A stretch of DNA of 64,000 nucleotides from Chitinivorax tropicus (GTDB lineage: Bacteria > Pseudomonadota > Gammaproteobacteria > Burkholderiales > SCOH01). The translations under genes were made by a program, and so were the position numbers. The DNA lies in NCBI RefSeq assembly GCF_014202905.1, contig NZ_JACHHY010000012.1:1-64000 (forward strand), read 5' to 3'. The notes beneath the pieces were generated by a model, which made no database searches, was not told the DNA's origin, and saw only the letters and a list, made by a program, of their open reading frames with translations. This document shows, piece after piece, positions 43,539-52,339 of this stretch (positions are counted from its first letter, which is position 1; the number at the start of each line of letters is the position of its first letter).

Positions 43539-44002
43539 CCACACCTCAGTTGAGTCTGTCAGTGCAGTATGCGCTGAAGCTCGCGGATCTGCCCAATCGC
43601 CACCAGTTCCGGCGCTGGGTCAAGGCTGCTTTACAAGGCGATGCCGAAGTGACCTTGCGGGTCGTGGATGCCGAGGAGGGGCAGAGTCTTAATCGTGAAT
43701 ACCGTGATAAAGACTATGCGACTAATGTGTTGACCTTCGTGTTCGATGACATGCCAGAAGGTGTGGACCTACCGTTGATGGGCGATATTGTGTTGTGCGA
43801 CCCGGTTGTCCGGCGCGAAGCACAAGAGCAGGGCAAGACCCTAGAGGCGCATTACGCGCACTTGGTGGTGCATGGCATCTTGCACATGCAGGGCTACGAC
43901 CATGAAACCGATGCAGAAGCAGAAGAGATGGAAGCATTGGAAACACGGATTGTCACTAAACTGGGTTACGATAACCCTTATCAAATCAAAAAGGATCAAT
44001 AA
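43535..44002 (+). CDS. ybeY: Endoribonuclease YbeY
   Basis: 155 residues from ATG 43535, which overlaps the preceding stop by four bases. [17 protein letters not shown] is the substrate-side motif and [11 protein letters not shown] binds zinc. YbeY takes part in 16S rRNA 3' maturation and ribosome quality control. Normal length and position in the operon. Confidence 0.97.
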   Translation: MTTPQLSLSVQYALKLADLPNRHQFRRWVKAALQGDAEVTLRVVDAEEGQSLNREYRDKDYATNVLTFVFDDMPEGVDLPLMGDIVLCDPVVRREAQEQGKTLEAHYAHLVVHGILHMQGYDHETDAEAEEMEALETRIVTKLGYDNPYQIKKDQ

Positions 44003-44007
44003 GTTAA

Positions 44008-44832
44008 ATGGACGAGCCCTCGAAACCGAGATGGCTTGAACGGCTCACCTCGCTTCTATCGCGAGAGCCGGAAGACCGCGAGCAATTACTGGATCTGTTG
44101 CACGGCGCATTTGAACGCGACCTGATGGATGCCGATGCATTGTCGATGATCGAAGGTGTCCTGCAGGTTTCAGATATCCAAGTACGGGATATCATGATTC
44201 CGCGTAGTCAGATGGATGTGATTGACATCAGCGACCCGCCCGAAAAATTCATTCCTTTTGTCATCGAAACGGCGCATTCCCGCTTCCCAGTCATCGACAA
44301 GGACAAAGATAACGTCATCGGTATCCTGCTGGCGAAAGACCTGTTGCGGTACTACGCCGGGGGGGACTTCAATGTGCGCGACGAGTTGCGCCAAGCGATC
44401 TTCATTCCTGAATCGAAACGACTGAATGTCCTGCTGCGCGATTTCCGTACCAGCCGTAATCACATCGCGATTGTGGTGGATGAATATGGTGGGGTGTCGG
44501 GCTTGGTCACGATTGAAGACGTGATGGAGCAGATCGTCGGTGATATCGAAGACGAATACGACTACGATGAGCCTGACGACAACATCATGCAAGATCGCGA
44601 TGGCAGCTTCCGTGTCAAAGCTACGACCTTGCTCGAAGATTTCAATGATGTGATCAAGGCGCGGCTTGACGATGATGATTGCGACACCATCGGCGGGATG
44701 GTCGTCAAACAATTTGGTCACTTGCCCAAGCGGGGTGAAACCATCGAATTCGGTGGCTTCCGCTTTGAGGTTCTACGCGCCGATAGCAGGCGGGTTCACA
44801 GCTTATTGGTCAACCGCGCAAGCGAAACCTGA
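44008..44832 (+). CDS. corC: CorC/YbeX family CBS-domain protein
   Basis: 274 residues with no membrane domain. It begins with a short helical part (PRWLERLTSLLSREPEDREQLLDLLHGAFERDLMD), then two CBS domains (VRDIMIPRSQMDVIDI, ARSRFPV-type HSRFPVIDKDKDNVIGILLAKDLL; later HIAIVVDEYGGVSGLVTIEDVMEQIVGDIEDEYD) and a C-terminal CorC_HlyC domain (GSFRVKATTLLEDFN...GETIEFGGFRFEV). Linked to Mg/Co efflux and, in recent work, ribosome maturation. Five bases after ybeY. Confidence 0.93.
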   Translation: MDEPSKPRWLERLTSLLSREPEDREQLLDLLHGAFERDLMDADALSMIEGVLQVSDIQVRDIMIPRSQMDVIDISDPPEKFIPFVIETAHSRFPVIDKDKDNVIGILLAKDLLRYYAGGDFNVRDELRQAIFIPESKRLNVLLRDFRTSRNHIAIVVDEYGGVSGLVTIEDVMEQIVGDIEDEYDYDEPDDNIMQDRDGSFRVKATTLLEDFNDVIKARLDDDDCDTIGGMVVKQFGHLPKRGETIEFGGFRFEVLRADSRRVHSLLVNRASET

Positions 44833-44839
44833 TTTTTCT

Positions 44840-46360
44840 ATGCCAAGACAACTTCCTTCCAAACTGCGGCTCGCCATGGCCGGGGCCGCAGGGCTGGTGT
44901 GTGTATTCGGCTTCGCACCGTTTTATCTATTCCCCCTACCCGTCATCAGTTACCTGGTATTGGCTGCCATGTTGGCTGCCGCGCCAGACGCGAAGCGGGC
45001 ATTGGCAACCGGTTATTGCTTTGGGCTGGGCTACTTCCTGGGTGGGGTCAGCTGGGTGTTTGTCAGTCTCCACGTGTATGGCGGCATGCCGTTCTGGATG
45101 GCAGGGCTGGCCACTCTTGGGTTCTGTGCTTTCCTGGCGCTGTACCCGGCTTTCGCCTGTTGGGCGGGTTGGCGTCTGGGTGGTCAATCCCCGCATGCAC
45201 GGTATTGGCTGATGGCGATCGGCTTGGCTGCCATGGAGTGGGTAAGAGGATGGCTGTTCACGGGCTTCCCATGGTTCAACCCAGGCTATTCCCAAGCGCC
45301 CTACAGTCCGTTGGGGGGCTATGCGCCTTTGCTGGGGGTGTATGGCATCGCATTGCTGGTGATTTTGACGGGCTTTGCCTTGTCGTCCATGCTGGCCAAG
45401 CGTGCCGGTGTCCAGCGTCGAGCTATATTGGCAGTGCTGGTCGTCACGGTGTGGGGAGTGGGGGCAGCACTGAATCACATCGAATGGACACAGCCGCTCG
45501 GTGAGCCAACCAAGGTGGCTCTGATTCAGGGCAATATCGAGCAGGACCGTAAGTTTCTGGAATCCGAGCTGGTCGGTACCTTCATACTCTATCGTGACCG
45601 CATGCTGGCTTCCAATGCCAAGCTGATCGTGATGCCGGAAACCGCCTTGCCGATCTTCCTGCACCAGATCCCCAAGGACTATCTGCTCAATTACACCTTG
45701 CACGCACGCTCACTGGGTGGTGATGTCGTGGTGGGGGTGCCTGAGTATGATGAGAAGACCCAGCAATACTATAACTCGGTGATCAGCCTGGGCAGCAGCC
45801 CAACACAACGTTACCGGAAGTCACATCTGGCACCATTTGGTGAGTACATTCCGTTGAAGCCGATCTTTGGTGTTTTCTACCGGTGGTTGAACATGCCGCT
45901 ATCTGACTTCGGGCGGGGGGATACCCATCAGAAACCCATGTCGGTGGCGGGGCAGAAGGTCGCAGTCAATATCTGCTACGAAGATTTGTTCGGGGAGGAA
46001 ATCATCAGACAGGTGCCTGAATCCACTCTGCTGCTGAATGTGACCAATGATGCGTGGTGGGGACGTTCTTTCGCCGCCATGCAGCACCTGCAGATCTCAC
46101 AGATGCGGTCGATGGAGACGGGCAGAGCCCTGCTGCGGGTGACCAATACTGGCATCACCGCCATCATCGACCACAAAGGATTGGTTGCAGACAATCATCA
46201 AGCCCCTTGGTTTGTTCAGACGACGCTGACGGGATGGGTGCAAGGGATGACAGGGAACACGCCATTCACAGTTTACGGTAATGTGCCTGCCATTTTATTG
46301 ATGTTGGGCGGTATCATTGCAGCAGTAGGTTATCGTTTGGTGAGCACCCGAAGGCACTGA
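44840..46360 (+). CDS. lnt: Apolipoprotein N-acyltransferase
   Basis: 506 residues from ATG 44840, seven bases after corC; the same frame is open further upstream inside corC but that start is not credible. About six membrane helices in the first 200 residues, then a nitrilase-like periplasmic domain with the catalytic triad: Glu in VMPETALPIF, Lys in RKSHLAPFGEY and Cys in NICYEDLFGE. A last membrane helix closes the protein. It adds the third acyl chain to lipoproteins such as the several encoded in this window. Confidence 0.96.
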   Translation: MPRQLPSKLRLAMAGAAGLVCVFGFAPFYLFPLPVISYLVLAAMLAAAPDAKRALATGYCFGLGYFLGGVSWVFVSLHVYGGMPFWMAGLATLGFCAFLALYPAFACWAGWRLGGQSPHARYWLMAIGLAAMEWVRGWLFTGFPWFNPGYSQAPYSPLGGYAPLLGVYGIALLVILTGFALSSMLAKRAGVQRRAILAVLVVTVWGVGAALNHIEWTQPLGEPTKVALIQGNIEQDRKFLESELVGTFILYRDRMLASNAKLIVMPETALPIFLHQIPKDYLLNYTLHARSLGGDVVVGVPEYDEKTQQYYNSVISLGSSPTQRYRKSHLAPFGEYIPLKPIFGVFYRWLNMPLSDFGRGDTHQKPMSVAGQKVAVNICYEDLFGEEIIRQVPESTLLLNVTNDAWWGRSFAAMQHLQISQMRSMETGRALLRVTNTGITAIIDHKGLVADNHQAPWFVQTTLTGWVQGMTGNTPFTVYGNVPAILLMLGGIIAAVGYRLVSTRRH

Positions 46361-46397
46361 TTTCCTATTTCCTGCTGGCGAGCCAATCAGCGGAACC

Positions 46398-46423
46398 GTG
46401 AAGAGGCCGTGCCAGCCTCTTCT
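46398..46423. terminator. Hairpin between the convergent lnt and carbonic anhydrase genes
   Basis: GAAGAGGC and GCCTCTTC form a perfect eight-base stem (46400-46407 with 46415-46422), loop of seven. It is placed to serve both converging genes, but no long T-run follows on either strand. Confidence 0.45.
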
Positions 46424-46434
46424 CACCCTGCAAG

Positions 46435-47160
46435 TCAGTGCACAGGCGCACCGATCAGGTGCCCCCCAGCAACCGCAGCCTTGATTTTGGCTGGATCTGT
46501 CTCACCATTGATATTGGTGATCACCAACTTGCCAAACCCAAACCCCAGGTCGTTGCGGAAATCATAGAAGGCACCGATGACAGCCAGTTTATTGGCGCTG
46601 GTCATATCCTTGAATTTATTCATTGCATGATCGACCTGATTGTTTATATTCAATAAAACACCATCGGTCACATCAATTCCCTTGGGGATCTGGATGGTTG
46701 CCAGCTCCTTCTTTATCGGCTCTTCCAACGATGTGTAATCCCCGCTGGCCGCTTTGACCGCACCGCATACGGCATGGCCGATGAAAATCAATAGCGGCGT
46801 ATTCAGATGCCGTACCCCGTACTCCACCGAACCTTCTGCTGTGGACAGTTGATTACCGATGTTTCTGACCATGAACAGATCATTGTCAGGGGTTTTGTCC
46901 ATGGCAGGGGTATGCACTCTGGAATCAGAACAAGTCACCACCGTAGCCCGTGGAGTCTGTTTTTCAGAAAACTGCTGGAAATAGGCTTTATCCTTGCCCC
47001 GCATGAAAGTCTGATTGTCCCTGATCAATGTGGAAACGATGCCCTGAACCTGTTGTAACTCATTGCCTGACGAGCCATGCGGACCCGATGCATTGGCAGA
47101 AGCAGGCGCTGCCATGGCAAAACCGATACTCAGAATCGTCAGATGAAAGGGGCTGGTCAT
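46435..47160 (-). CDS. Periplasmic beta-class carbonic anhydrase
   Basis: 241 residues from the ATG ending at 47160 (GAGG upstream). A signal peptide (FHLTILSIGFAMAAPASANA) directs it to the periplasm. Zinc ligands lie in VVTCSDSRVHTP and IGHAVCGAVK, as in beta-carbonic anhydrases; MVRNIGNQL and SVEYGVRHLNTPLLIF are further family marks. It should interconvert CO2 and bicarbonate outside the cytoplasm. Single gene with its own upstream region. Confidence 0.92.
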   Translation of the reverse strand: MTSPFHLTILSIGFAMAAPASANASGPHGSSGNELQQVQGIVSTLIRDNQTFMRGKDKAYFQQFSEKQTPRATVVTCSDSRVHTPAMDKTPDNDLFMVRNIGNQLSTAEGSVEYGVRHLNTPLLIFIGHAVCGAVKAASGDYTSLEEPIKKELATIQIPKGIDVTDGVLLNINNQVDHAMNKFKDMTSANKLAVIGAFYDFRNDLGFGFGKLVITNINGETDPAKIKAAVAGGHLIGAPVH

Positions 47161-47524
47161 GATGTACCTCGACAACTGGGCAAGTAGAGGAAACGGGTTT
47201 GTTGGATTTGCTGCGTATAAAGGTGACTATGGCTATGATACAGGTATATCAAAGAAATGGATTGATGGTGAATTTGATAACTAATTTCGTATATTTGACG
47301 GCCTGTCATTTTACCTGTTCAATAGCGTGATTTGGGGTTGAAAAGGCTTGATGGGCAAGCATTACAAGGATATTCGGAGTTTCAGATTATGCTAATATAA
47401 TATTCGTTGGTGAGGTTGCAATAATCTTATGTTAAGCTTCGCGGGTTAATCTGGAAGGCTTGTTTAGACTTGATGTTCAGTGCCTGCCAGAAGTAGGACA
47501 GTTTTCGACTTTGGAGACCGTAAC
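47161..47524. other. Divergent intergenic region before the exopolysaccharide locus
   Basis: 364 bases, AT-rich, no gene. It should contain the promoters of the carbonic anhydrase gene (leftward) and of the XrtA exopolysaccharide locus (rightward). I looked for a sigma-54 site (GG-N10-GC), as XrtA loci are often controlled by PrsR, and found no good match. Confidence 0.5.
47373..47401 (+). promoter_or_regulatory. Candidate promoter of the XrtA exopolysaccharide locus
   Basis: A perfect TATAAT at 47396-47401 lies 17 bases after TTCGGA (47373-47378, only 3 of 6). The first gene starts 124 bases downstream. The weak -35 would fit activator control. Confidence 0.4.
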
Positions 47525-48145
47525 ATGAAACACGCAGCGACACTGTTCGCCAAGGCAATCACATTATTGTCCGCCCTGGCTTTGATGGCCGGTTGTGCCA
47601 GCAAGCTGCCGCCACCTGGAAACACAGACGAAGCACCTCCAAAAGTTGAGTATCTGATCGGCCCTGGCGACATGCTCAACATCATGGTCTGGCGTAATCC
47701 GGAAGTCTCCACTTCAGTGCCCGTCCGCCCAGATGGCAAGATCACCACGCCATTGGTGGAGGACGTCGTGGCCACCAGCAAGACCCCTAGCCAACTGGCG
47801 CGAGAAATCGAAAAGCGCTTGGCAAAGTATATTCAGGAGCCCATTGTCACCGTGATGGTGACTGGTTTTGTGGGGCCATTCTCGCAACAGATCCGGGTGG
47901 TTGGTCAGGCTGCACGTCCGCAGACTCTGCCATATCGCGAAAACATGTCCTTGCTTGACGTGATGATTGCAGTCGGCGGGACAACCGATTTTGCTGCTGG
48001 CAATCGTGCCAGCATCGTGCGTGTACATGGTGGCAAGCAGGAGTTCAGTGTTCGAGTCGATGACTTGATCAAGGCTGGTGATATCAAGGCCAATGTTGAT
48101 ATGCGGCCAGGTGATATCCTCATCATTCCAGAAAGCTGGTTCTGA
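47525..48145 (+). CDS. XrtA-associated polysaccharide export lipoprotein (Wza type)
   Basis: 206 residues from ATG 47525 with GGAGA upstream. Lipobox ALMAGC gives lipidated Cys24. The Poly_export domain follows (YLIGPGDMLNIMVWRNPEVSTSVPVRPDGKITTPLVEDV) with one SLBB-like unit (IRVVGQAARPQTLPYRENMSLLDVMIAVGG). This is the short PEP-CTERM locus form of the outer-membrane export channel. First gene of a long collinear locus ending beyond the window. Confidence 0.93.
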   Translation: MKHAATLFAKAITLLSALALMAGCASKLPPPGNTDEAPPKVEYLIGPGDMLNIMVWRNPEVSTSVPVRPDGKITTPLVEDVVATSKTPSQLAREIEKRLAKYIQEPIVTVMVTGFVGPFSQQIRVVGQAARPQTLPYRENMSLLDVMIAVGGTTDFAAGNRASIVRVHGGKQEFSVRVDDLIKAGDIKANVDMRPGDILIIPESWF

Positions 48146-48225
48146 GCCCTGGTGATATCCAGCGTGGTTCATATGTGTTCGTATTTTGTTTCTGCAGCTG
48201 TTATCAGGCTGTATAGGAGTGGTTT

Positions 48226-49767
48226 ATGAGCGAGCTATTGGCGCAATTGGCCTCCTTGCTTCGCGCGGCTTGGAATTTCCGCTGGTACGCCTTAGCGTCG
48301 TCATGGGTGCTGGCGTTGGGTGGTTGGATATTTGTCTACACCATGCCGGATCGTTTCGAGTCATCTGCCAGGGTATATGTTGACACGCAGAGCATGCTGA
48401 AGCCGCTCATGAACGGCATCGCGGTGCAACCGAATGTGGATCAGCAGATTTCGATCATGAGCAAGACCTTGATCAGCCGCCCTAATATCGAGAAGGTCAT
48501 TCGGATGGCGGATCTCGATTTGAAGATCAAGACAGCCGAGGAAAAAGAATCATTGATTGATCGGCTGACCAAACGTATTTCCATCAAATCCACTGGCCGG
48601 GACAACCTGTTTGAAATCGGCTATGAGGACACCAGGCCGGAAACAGCCCGGAATGTGGTGCAGGCGCTGATGACGATCTTTGTCGAGGGTAGCCTGGGTG
48701 ACAAACGTAAGGACGCTGACACCGCGCGCCGCTTTTTGGATGAACAGATCAAGGCTTACGAGCTGAAGCTCGTTCAGGCTGAAAATGCCCTGAAGGAATT
48801 CAAACGCCAGCACATTGGCCAGATGCCAGAAGATGGCAAAGACTACTACAGCCAATTGACAGCGGTAGGTGGGGCGCTGAACCAAGCCAAGTTGGAATTG
48901 GCGGAAGCACAGCGTTCCCGGGATGCGATCAAGAGCCAGCTGGCTGGCGATGAGTTGGTGGTCATCCCCCAGCAGGGCGATGATGCTGCTGGCATCAATC
49001 CGGAGTTGGATGCCCGTATTCAAGCTCTTAAGAAAAACCTGGACAGCCTCCGCCTCAATTACACGGAGCAACATCCGGATATCATCGCGGCAAAGCGCAT
49101 CATTGATCAGTTGGAAGATCAACGTAAGCAGGAAGCCAAAACACATAAACCTGCCACCTACAGCAATCAAAACCCGGGTATGCAGCAGCTGAAGATGGCA
49201 CTGGTCGATGCCGAAGCCAGAGTGGCTGCGCTGACGGCGCGAGTGGGGGAGTATACGAACCGCTTCAATCAATTCAGAGCGGCGGCAAATGCCATCCCCC
49301 AAGTCGAGGCTGACTTCACCCAATTGAATCGTGACTATCAGGTGAATAAGCAGAATTATGAAAATCTGCTGGCCCGCCGTGAGTCTGCACACCTCTCTGG
49401 TGAAATGGATGCCAGTGCCAATGTCGTGGATTTCCGGGTGATCGACCCGCCCCGTCTGCCGTCCCAACCATCAGCACCCAACCGGCCCTTGTTGATGATC
49501 GCGGTGCTGGGCGTGGCGGTGGCAGGTGGTTTGGCTGTTGCGCTGTTGTTGAGCCAGTTGCGGCCAACATTCAATAGCCGACGCGAGCTTCGTGATGTTA
49601 CCGGATTGCCGATTCTGGGCAGTATTTCGATGATCTGGACACCAGAGCAGCGACGTAAGTCACGGCAAGGTGCCTGGATCTACGCTTCGAGTTATGCAGG
49701 TTTATTGGTGATGTTCGGGCTTGTGATGGCCTTTCAGCACTTCGTGCCACGTAGCATGCTGATGTGA
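48226..49767 (+). CDS. XrtA-associated chain-length determinant (Wzz/GNVR)
   Basis: 513 residues. Membrane helix near 20-40 (WYALASSWVLALGGWIFVYT), then the Wzz start (MPDRFESSARVYVDTQSML), a long coiled-coil periplasmic region (about 160-380; KAYELKLVQAENALKEFKRQ and later), a GNVR-like segment and a second helix (LLMIAVLGVAVAGGLAVALLLS, about 425-446). A third hydrophobic helix ends the protein (YAGLLVMFGLVMAFQHF). It sets polysaccharide length and partners the tyrosine kinase that follows. Confidence 0.92.
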   Translation: MSELLAQLASLLRAAWNFRWYALASSWVLALGGWIFVYTMPDRFESSARVYVDTQSMLKPLMNGIAVQPNVDQQISIMSKTLISRPNIEKVIRMADLDLKIKTAEEKESLIDRLTKRISIKSTGRDNLFEIGYEDTRPETARNVVQALMTIFVEGSLGDKRKDADTARRFLDEQIKAYELKLVQAENALKEFKRQHIGQMPEDGKDYYSQLTAVGGALNQAKLELAEAQRSRDAIKSQLAGDELVVIPQQGDDAAGINPELDARIQALKKNLDSLRLNYTEQHPDIIAAKRIIDQLEDQRKQEAKTHKPATYSNQNPGMQQLKMALVDAEARVAALTARVGEYTNRFNQFRAAANAIPQVEADFTQLNRDYQVNKQNYENLLARRESAHLSGEMDASANVVDFRVIDPPRLPSQPSAPNRPLLMIAVLGVAVAGGLAVALLLSQLRPTFNSRRELRDVTGLPILGSISMIWTPEQRRKSRQGAWIYASSYAGLLVMFGLVMAFQHFVPRSMLM

Positions 49768-49801
49768 TCCATCCGCTACGACCGACATCAGGAGAAGTAT
49801 C

Positions 49802-50788
49802 GTGAACTTAATTGAAAAAGCAGCCGCCCGTTTCGAGCAGAATCAGCCGCTGACAACGGGCCTGCAACCCGATCCGGTTGAAAAGCCGCTTGAGGCGCCT
49901 GCTCCGTCAGCGCCTCATCACGAGCCGCAGCTGATCGAGCGTGCGGTTGAGCATGATCACACCGCTCATGTAGAGCCAACCGTGCATCTGGCCAGACCTA
50001 TGGCAGTGACTGCAGAGCTGATGCAGGAGCGGATCGTTTCCAAGACTGTTGATCTCGATCTGGCGTATTTGAAGTCGAAGGGCATGATCACGCCCGATGA
50101 TGACAAGAATCAGCTGGCCGAGGAGTTCCGTCTGATCAAGCGGCCATTGATCACCAATGCGATTGAAGCCGATAGTTCGGATCGTCATCGCAATCTGATC
50201 ATGGTTACCAGCTCGCTACCAGGGGAGGGTAAAAGTTTCTGCTCCATGAATCTGGCGCTCAGTATCGCCATGGAGCGTGACCGCAGGGTAATGCTGGTCG
50301 ATGCGGACGTCGCCCGCCCCTCCATCCTGAATTACCTGAATCTACGTGCTGATCGCGGTTTGATGGATCTCTTGTTGGACCCAAGATTGCCGATGTCCGA
50401 TGTCCTGTTGCGGACGAACATCGAGAAGTTATCGATCCTGCCCGCAGGCCGTGGGCACAAACATGCAACAGAATTGCTGGCCAGCGCCGCCATGCGTAAC
50501 CTGTTGGACGAGATGGCCCGTCGCTACCCTGATCGGATCATCATCTTTGATTCACCGCCACTGCTGGTGACGACAGAGTCACGTGAACTGGCTTCCCATA
50601 TGGGGCAGATCGTGATGGTGGTGGAGGCCGGCAAGACCAGCCAAGATGCCGTCAAGGAAGCGTTACGCCATCTGGAAGGCTGCGATATCGTCAATCTGCT
50701 GATGAACAAGGGTGCCATGACAGCACTGGATGGCTACGGTTATGGCTATGGTTACGGCTATGGTTATGGTCGCGATTCCAAGGCGTGA
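49802..50788 (+). CDS. XrtA-associated tyrosine autokinase
   Basis: 328 residues from GTG 49802 (CAGGAGAAG upstream). A disordered N-terminal 90 residues precedes LVTSSLPGEGKSFCSMNLA (Walker A, Lys144), VMLVDADVARPS (Walker A') and RIIIFDSPPLLV (Walker B): a BY-kinase of the Wzc/CpsD type without its own membrane part, which is supplied by the preceding gene. The C-terminus is an uninterrupted run of six Gly-Tyr pairs (residues 311-323) followed by GRDSKA. This is the tyrosine cluster that is autophosphorylated to control polymerisation. Confidence 0.93.
   Translation: MNLIEKAAARFEQNQPLTTGLQPDPVEKPLEAPAPSAPHHEPQLIERAVEHDHTAHVEPTVHLARPMAVTAELMQERIVSKTVDLDLAYLKSKGMITPDDDKNQLAEEFRLIKRPLITNAIEADSSDRHRNLIMVTSSLPGEGKSFCSMNLALSIAMERDRRVMLVDADVARPSILNYLNLRADRGLMDLLLDPRLPMSDVLLRTNIEKLSILPAGRGHKHATELLASAAMRNLLDEMARRYPDRIIIFDSPPLLVTTESRELASHMGQIVMVVEAGKTSQDAVKEALRHLEGCDIVNLLMNKGAMTALDGYGYGYGYGYGYGRDSKA
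50732..50770 (+). repeat. Gly-Tyr codon repeat at the kinase C-terminus
   Basis: Thirteen codons alternate Gly and Tyr (GGY-TAY), giving six tyrosines in a row of dipeptides. The six-base unit makes the tract prone to slippage that would change the number of phosphorylation sites without shifting the frame. Confidence 0.8.
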
Positions 50789-50800
50789 GGCGAGGAGCGA

Positions 50801-52324
50801 ATGAGCGTCAATCCAGGTCGATGGCTGCCGTGTCTCCTTCCTTTGATGATTGCGAATTTGTTTCCAGCGGTGGCGCGGGCTGCTGACTGGGATCTTACCC
50901 TTCGGCTGCCGGCTTCATTGGGGTACTCCGACAACGTGGATCTGGCCGGTAGCCAGGGCGTGCGTAAAACCGACTGGTTTACCCGCGTGGCGCCTGGTTT
51001 TTCCGCGGTTGCCAATGGCGCCCGGTTAAAGCTCAACACCTCCTATGCCTATTCCTATGAGCACCATCAGAATGAGCGTCAGGGGAAATCCGGCAATCAT
51101 CAATTGTCCAGCAATGCTTCGTTGGAATTGATCGACAATTGGTTAACCTTGATCGGCAGCGCCAGTATCAGCCAGGCCGCTCGTGATTCGACCAGCGCGA
51201 TCGGGTTGACCAATACCAATAAGGAAGATGTCCGTTCCTGGTCGTTAGGCCCAACCATCCGCCAGCGGTTCGGTCGTGATTTCACTATGAATGGCAGCGT
51301 CATCCGTAGTGGTGTCCGGTCTGGCACGCAAAGTGGCGCACGTGCCATGGATGGCGATGGAACCCGTGCTGATCTGTCATTGGCTTCGGCATTGGGTTTC
51401 AACAACGTCAACTGGCTGATGAACCTGCAGGACAATCGTTTTGACTACACCAGCCGCGCAGATATCCATGAACAGCGCGGCTCGGTGCGTACGACGCTGA
51501 CCATGAGCTCCATGTTCCAGCCTTACGCAACGTGGGGTTACGAGAAACAGAAAGATGATCTGGCGCGCTCGCAATCTTCCAACAAATATTGGAATGTCGG
51601 AGCGATCTGGTTGCCGACTGTGCGCACCAGTCTGGATGCCAATTTTGGTCGTCGCTTTTTTGGCAGTACCAGCGCCATTTCGTTCAATCATCGGACACGG
51701 GCGACAACTTGGCGTCTTTCCTATGTCAAAGATCTGACGACAACGAATCAGGACTTCTTGATTCCGCAAGCGATCAATACGCGGGCATTTCTGGACAATC
51801 AGTTCAAAAGTCGCTTTCCAAATGATACCGAGCGCGCTGCGCGTGTCGATGCGTTCATGCGCCAGAACGGCATCGGGGACCGATTGGAGGTCGAGATCCC
51901 GTTCTCGACCAATCGCCGCTTTCTGGATCGAAACTTCAATGCCAACTTGGGTATCCGTATCTCCCGTTCGGACCTGATATTGAACTACCAGTGGCGAGAC
52001 TCGGATGCGGGCAAGGTGAGCCTGCCGGGTGAAGGTACCCAGGATGTCGGCGAACACCGTAAAACCCAGTCAGCCAGCCTGACATGGGGGCTGCCGCTTG
52101 GAAAGCGTACGACACTGAGCCTTGGCACAACTTGGTCCAGAAACCAATTCATCGATAACGGTCTTGATGATCGAACCACCACTTACCGTAGCGGATTGAA
52201 TTACCAATTTTCGCGTGATCTGATCGGCTCGGCGGAATTACGCCGTACCTATCGTGATGCGAATGATGATGTCCGCGATTACACCGAAAACGCCGGGTTG
52301 CTGACGGTTACGGCACTCTTCTGA
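50801..52324 (+). CDS. XrtA-associated outer-membrane beta-barrel protein
   Basis: 507 residues; GAGGCGAGGAGCG precedes the ATG. Signal peptide (LLPLMIANLFPAVARA-ADW) then LRLPASLGYSDNVDLAGSQG and a series of amphipathic beta-strands ending in LLTVTALF, a typical outer-membrane C-terminus. It matches the PEP-CTERM system-associated family (TIGR03016 as I recall it), probably the outer-membrane exit or a surface anchor for the polymer. Function unproven. Confidence 0.88.
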   Translation: MSVNPGRWLPCLLPLMIANLFPAVARAADWDLTLRLPASLGYSDNVDLAGSQGVRKTDWFTRVAPGFSAVANGARLKLNTSYAYSYEHHQNERQGKSGNHQLSSNASLELIDNWLTLIGSASISQAARDSTSAIGLTNTNKEDVRSWSLGPTIRQRFGRDFTMNGSVIRSGVRSGTQSGARAMDGDGTRADLSLASALGFNNVNWLMNLQDNRFDYTSRADIHEQRGSVRTTLTMSSMFQPYATWGYEKQKDDLARSQSSNKYWNVGAIWLPTVRTSLDANFGRRFFGSTSAISFNHRTRATTWRLSYVKDLTTTNQDFLIPQAINTRAFLDNQFKSRFPNDTERAARVDAFMRQNGIGDRLEVEIPFSTNRRFLDRNFNANLGIRISRSDLILNYQWRDSDAGKVSLPGEGTQDVGEHRKTQSASLTWGLPLGKRTTLSLGTTWSRNQFIDNGLDDRTTTYRSGLNYQFSRDLIGSAELRRTYRDANDDVRDYTENAGLLTVTALF

Positions 52325-52339
52325 TTGGTTGAATAGTTT

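Noticed and set aside
47300-47440. Possible sigma-54 promoter for the XrtA locus
   Set aside because: The nearest GG...GC pair (in GGTGAGGTTGC) has the wrong spacing (seven bases instead of ten).
48550-49467. 305-codon minus-strand frame
   Set aside because: Antisense to the chain-length determinant gene, which has clear family motifs.
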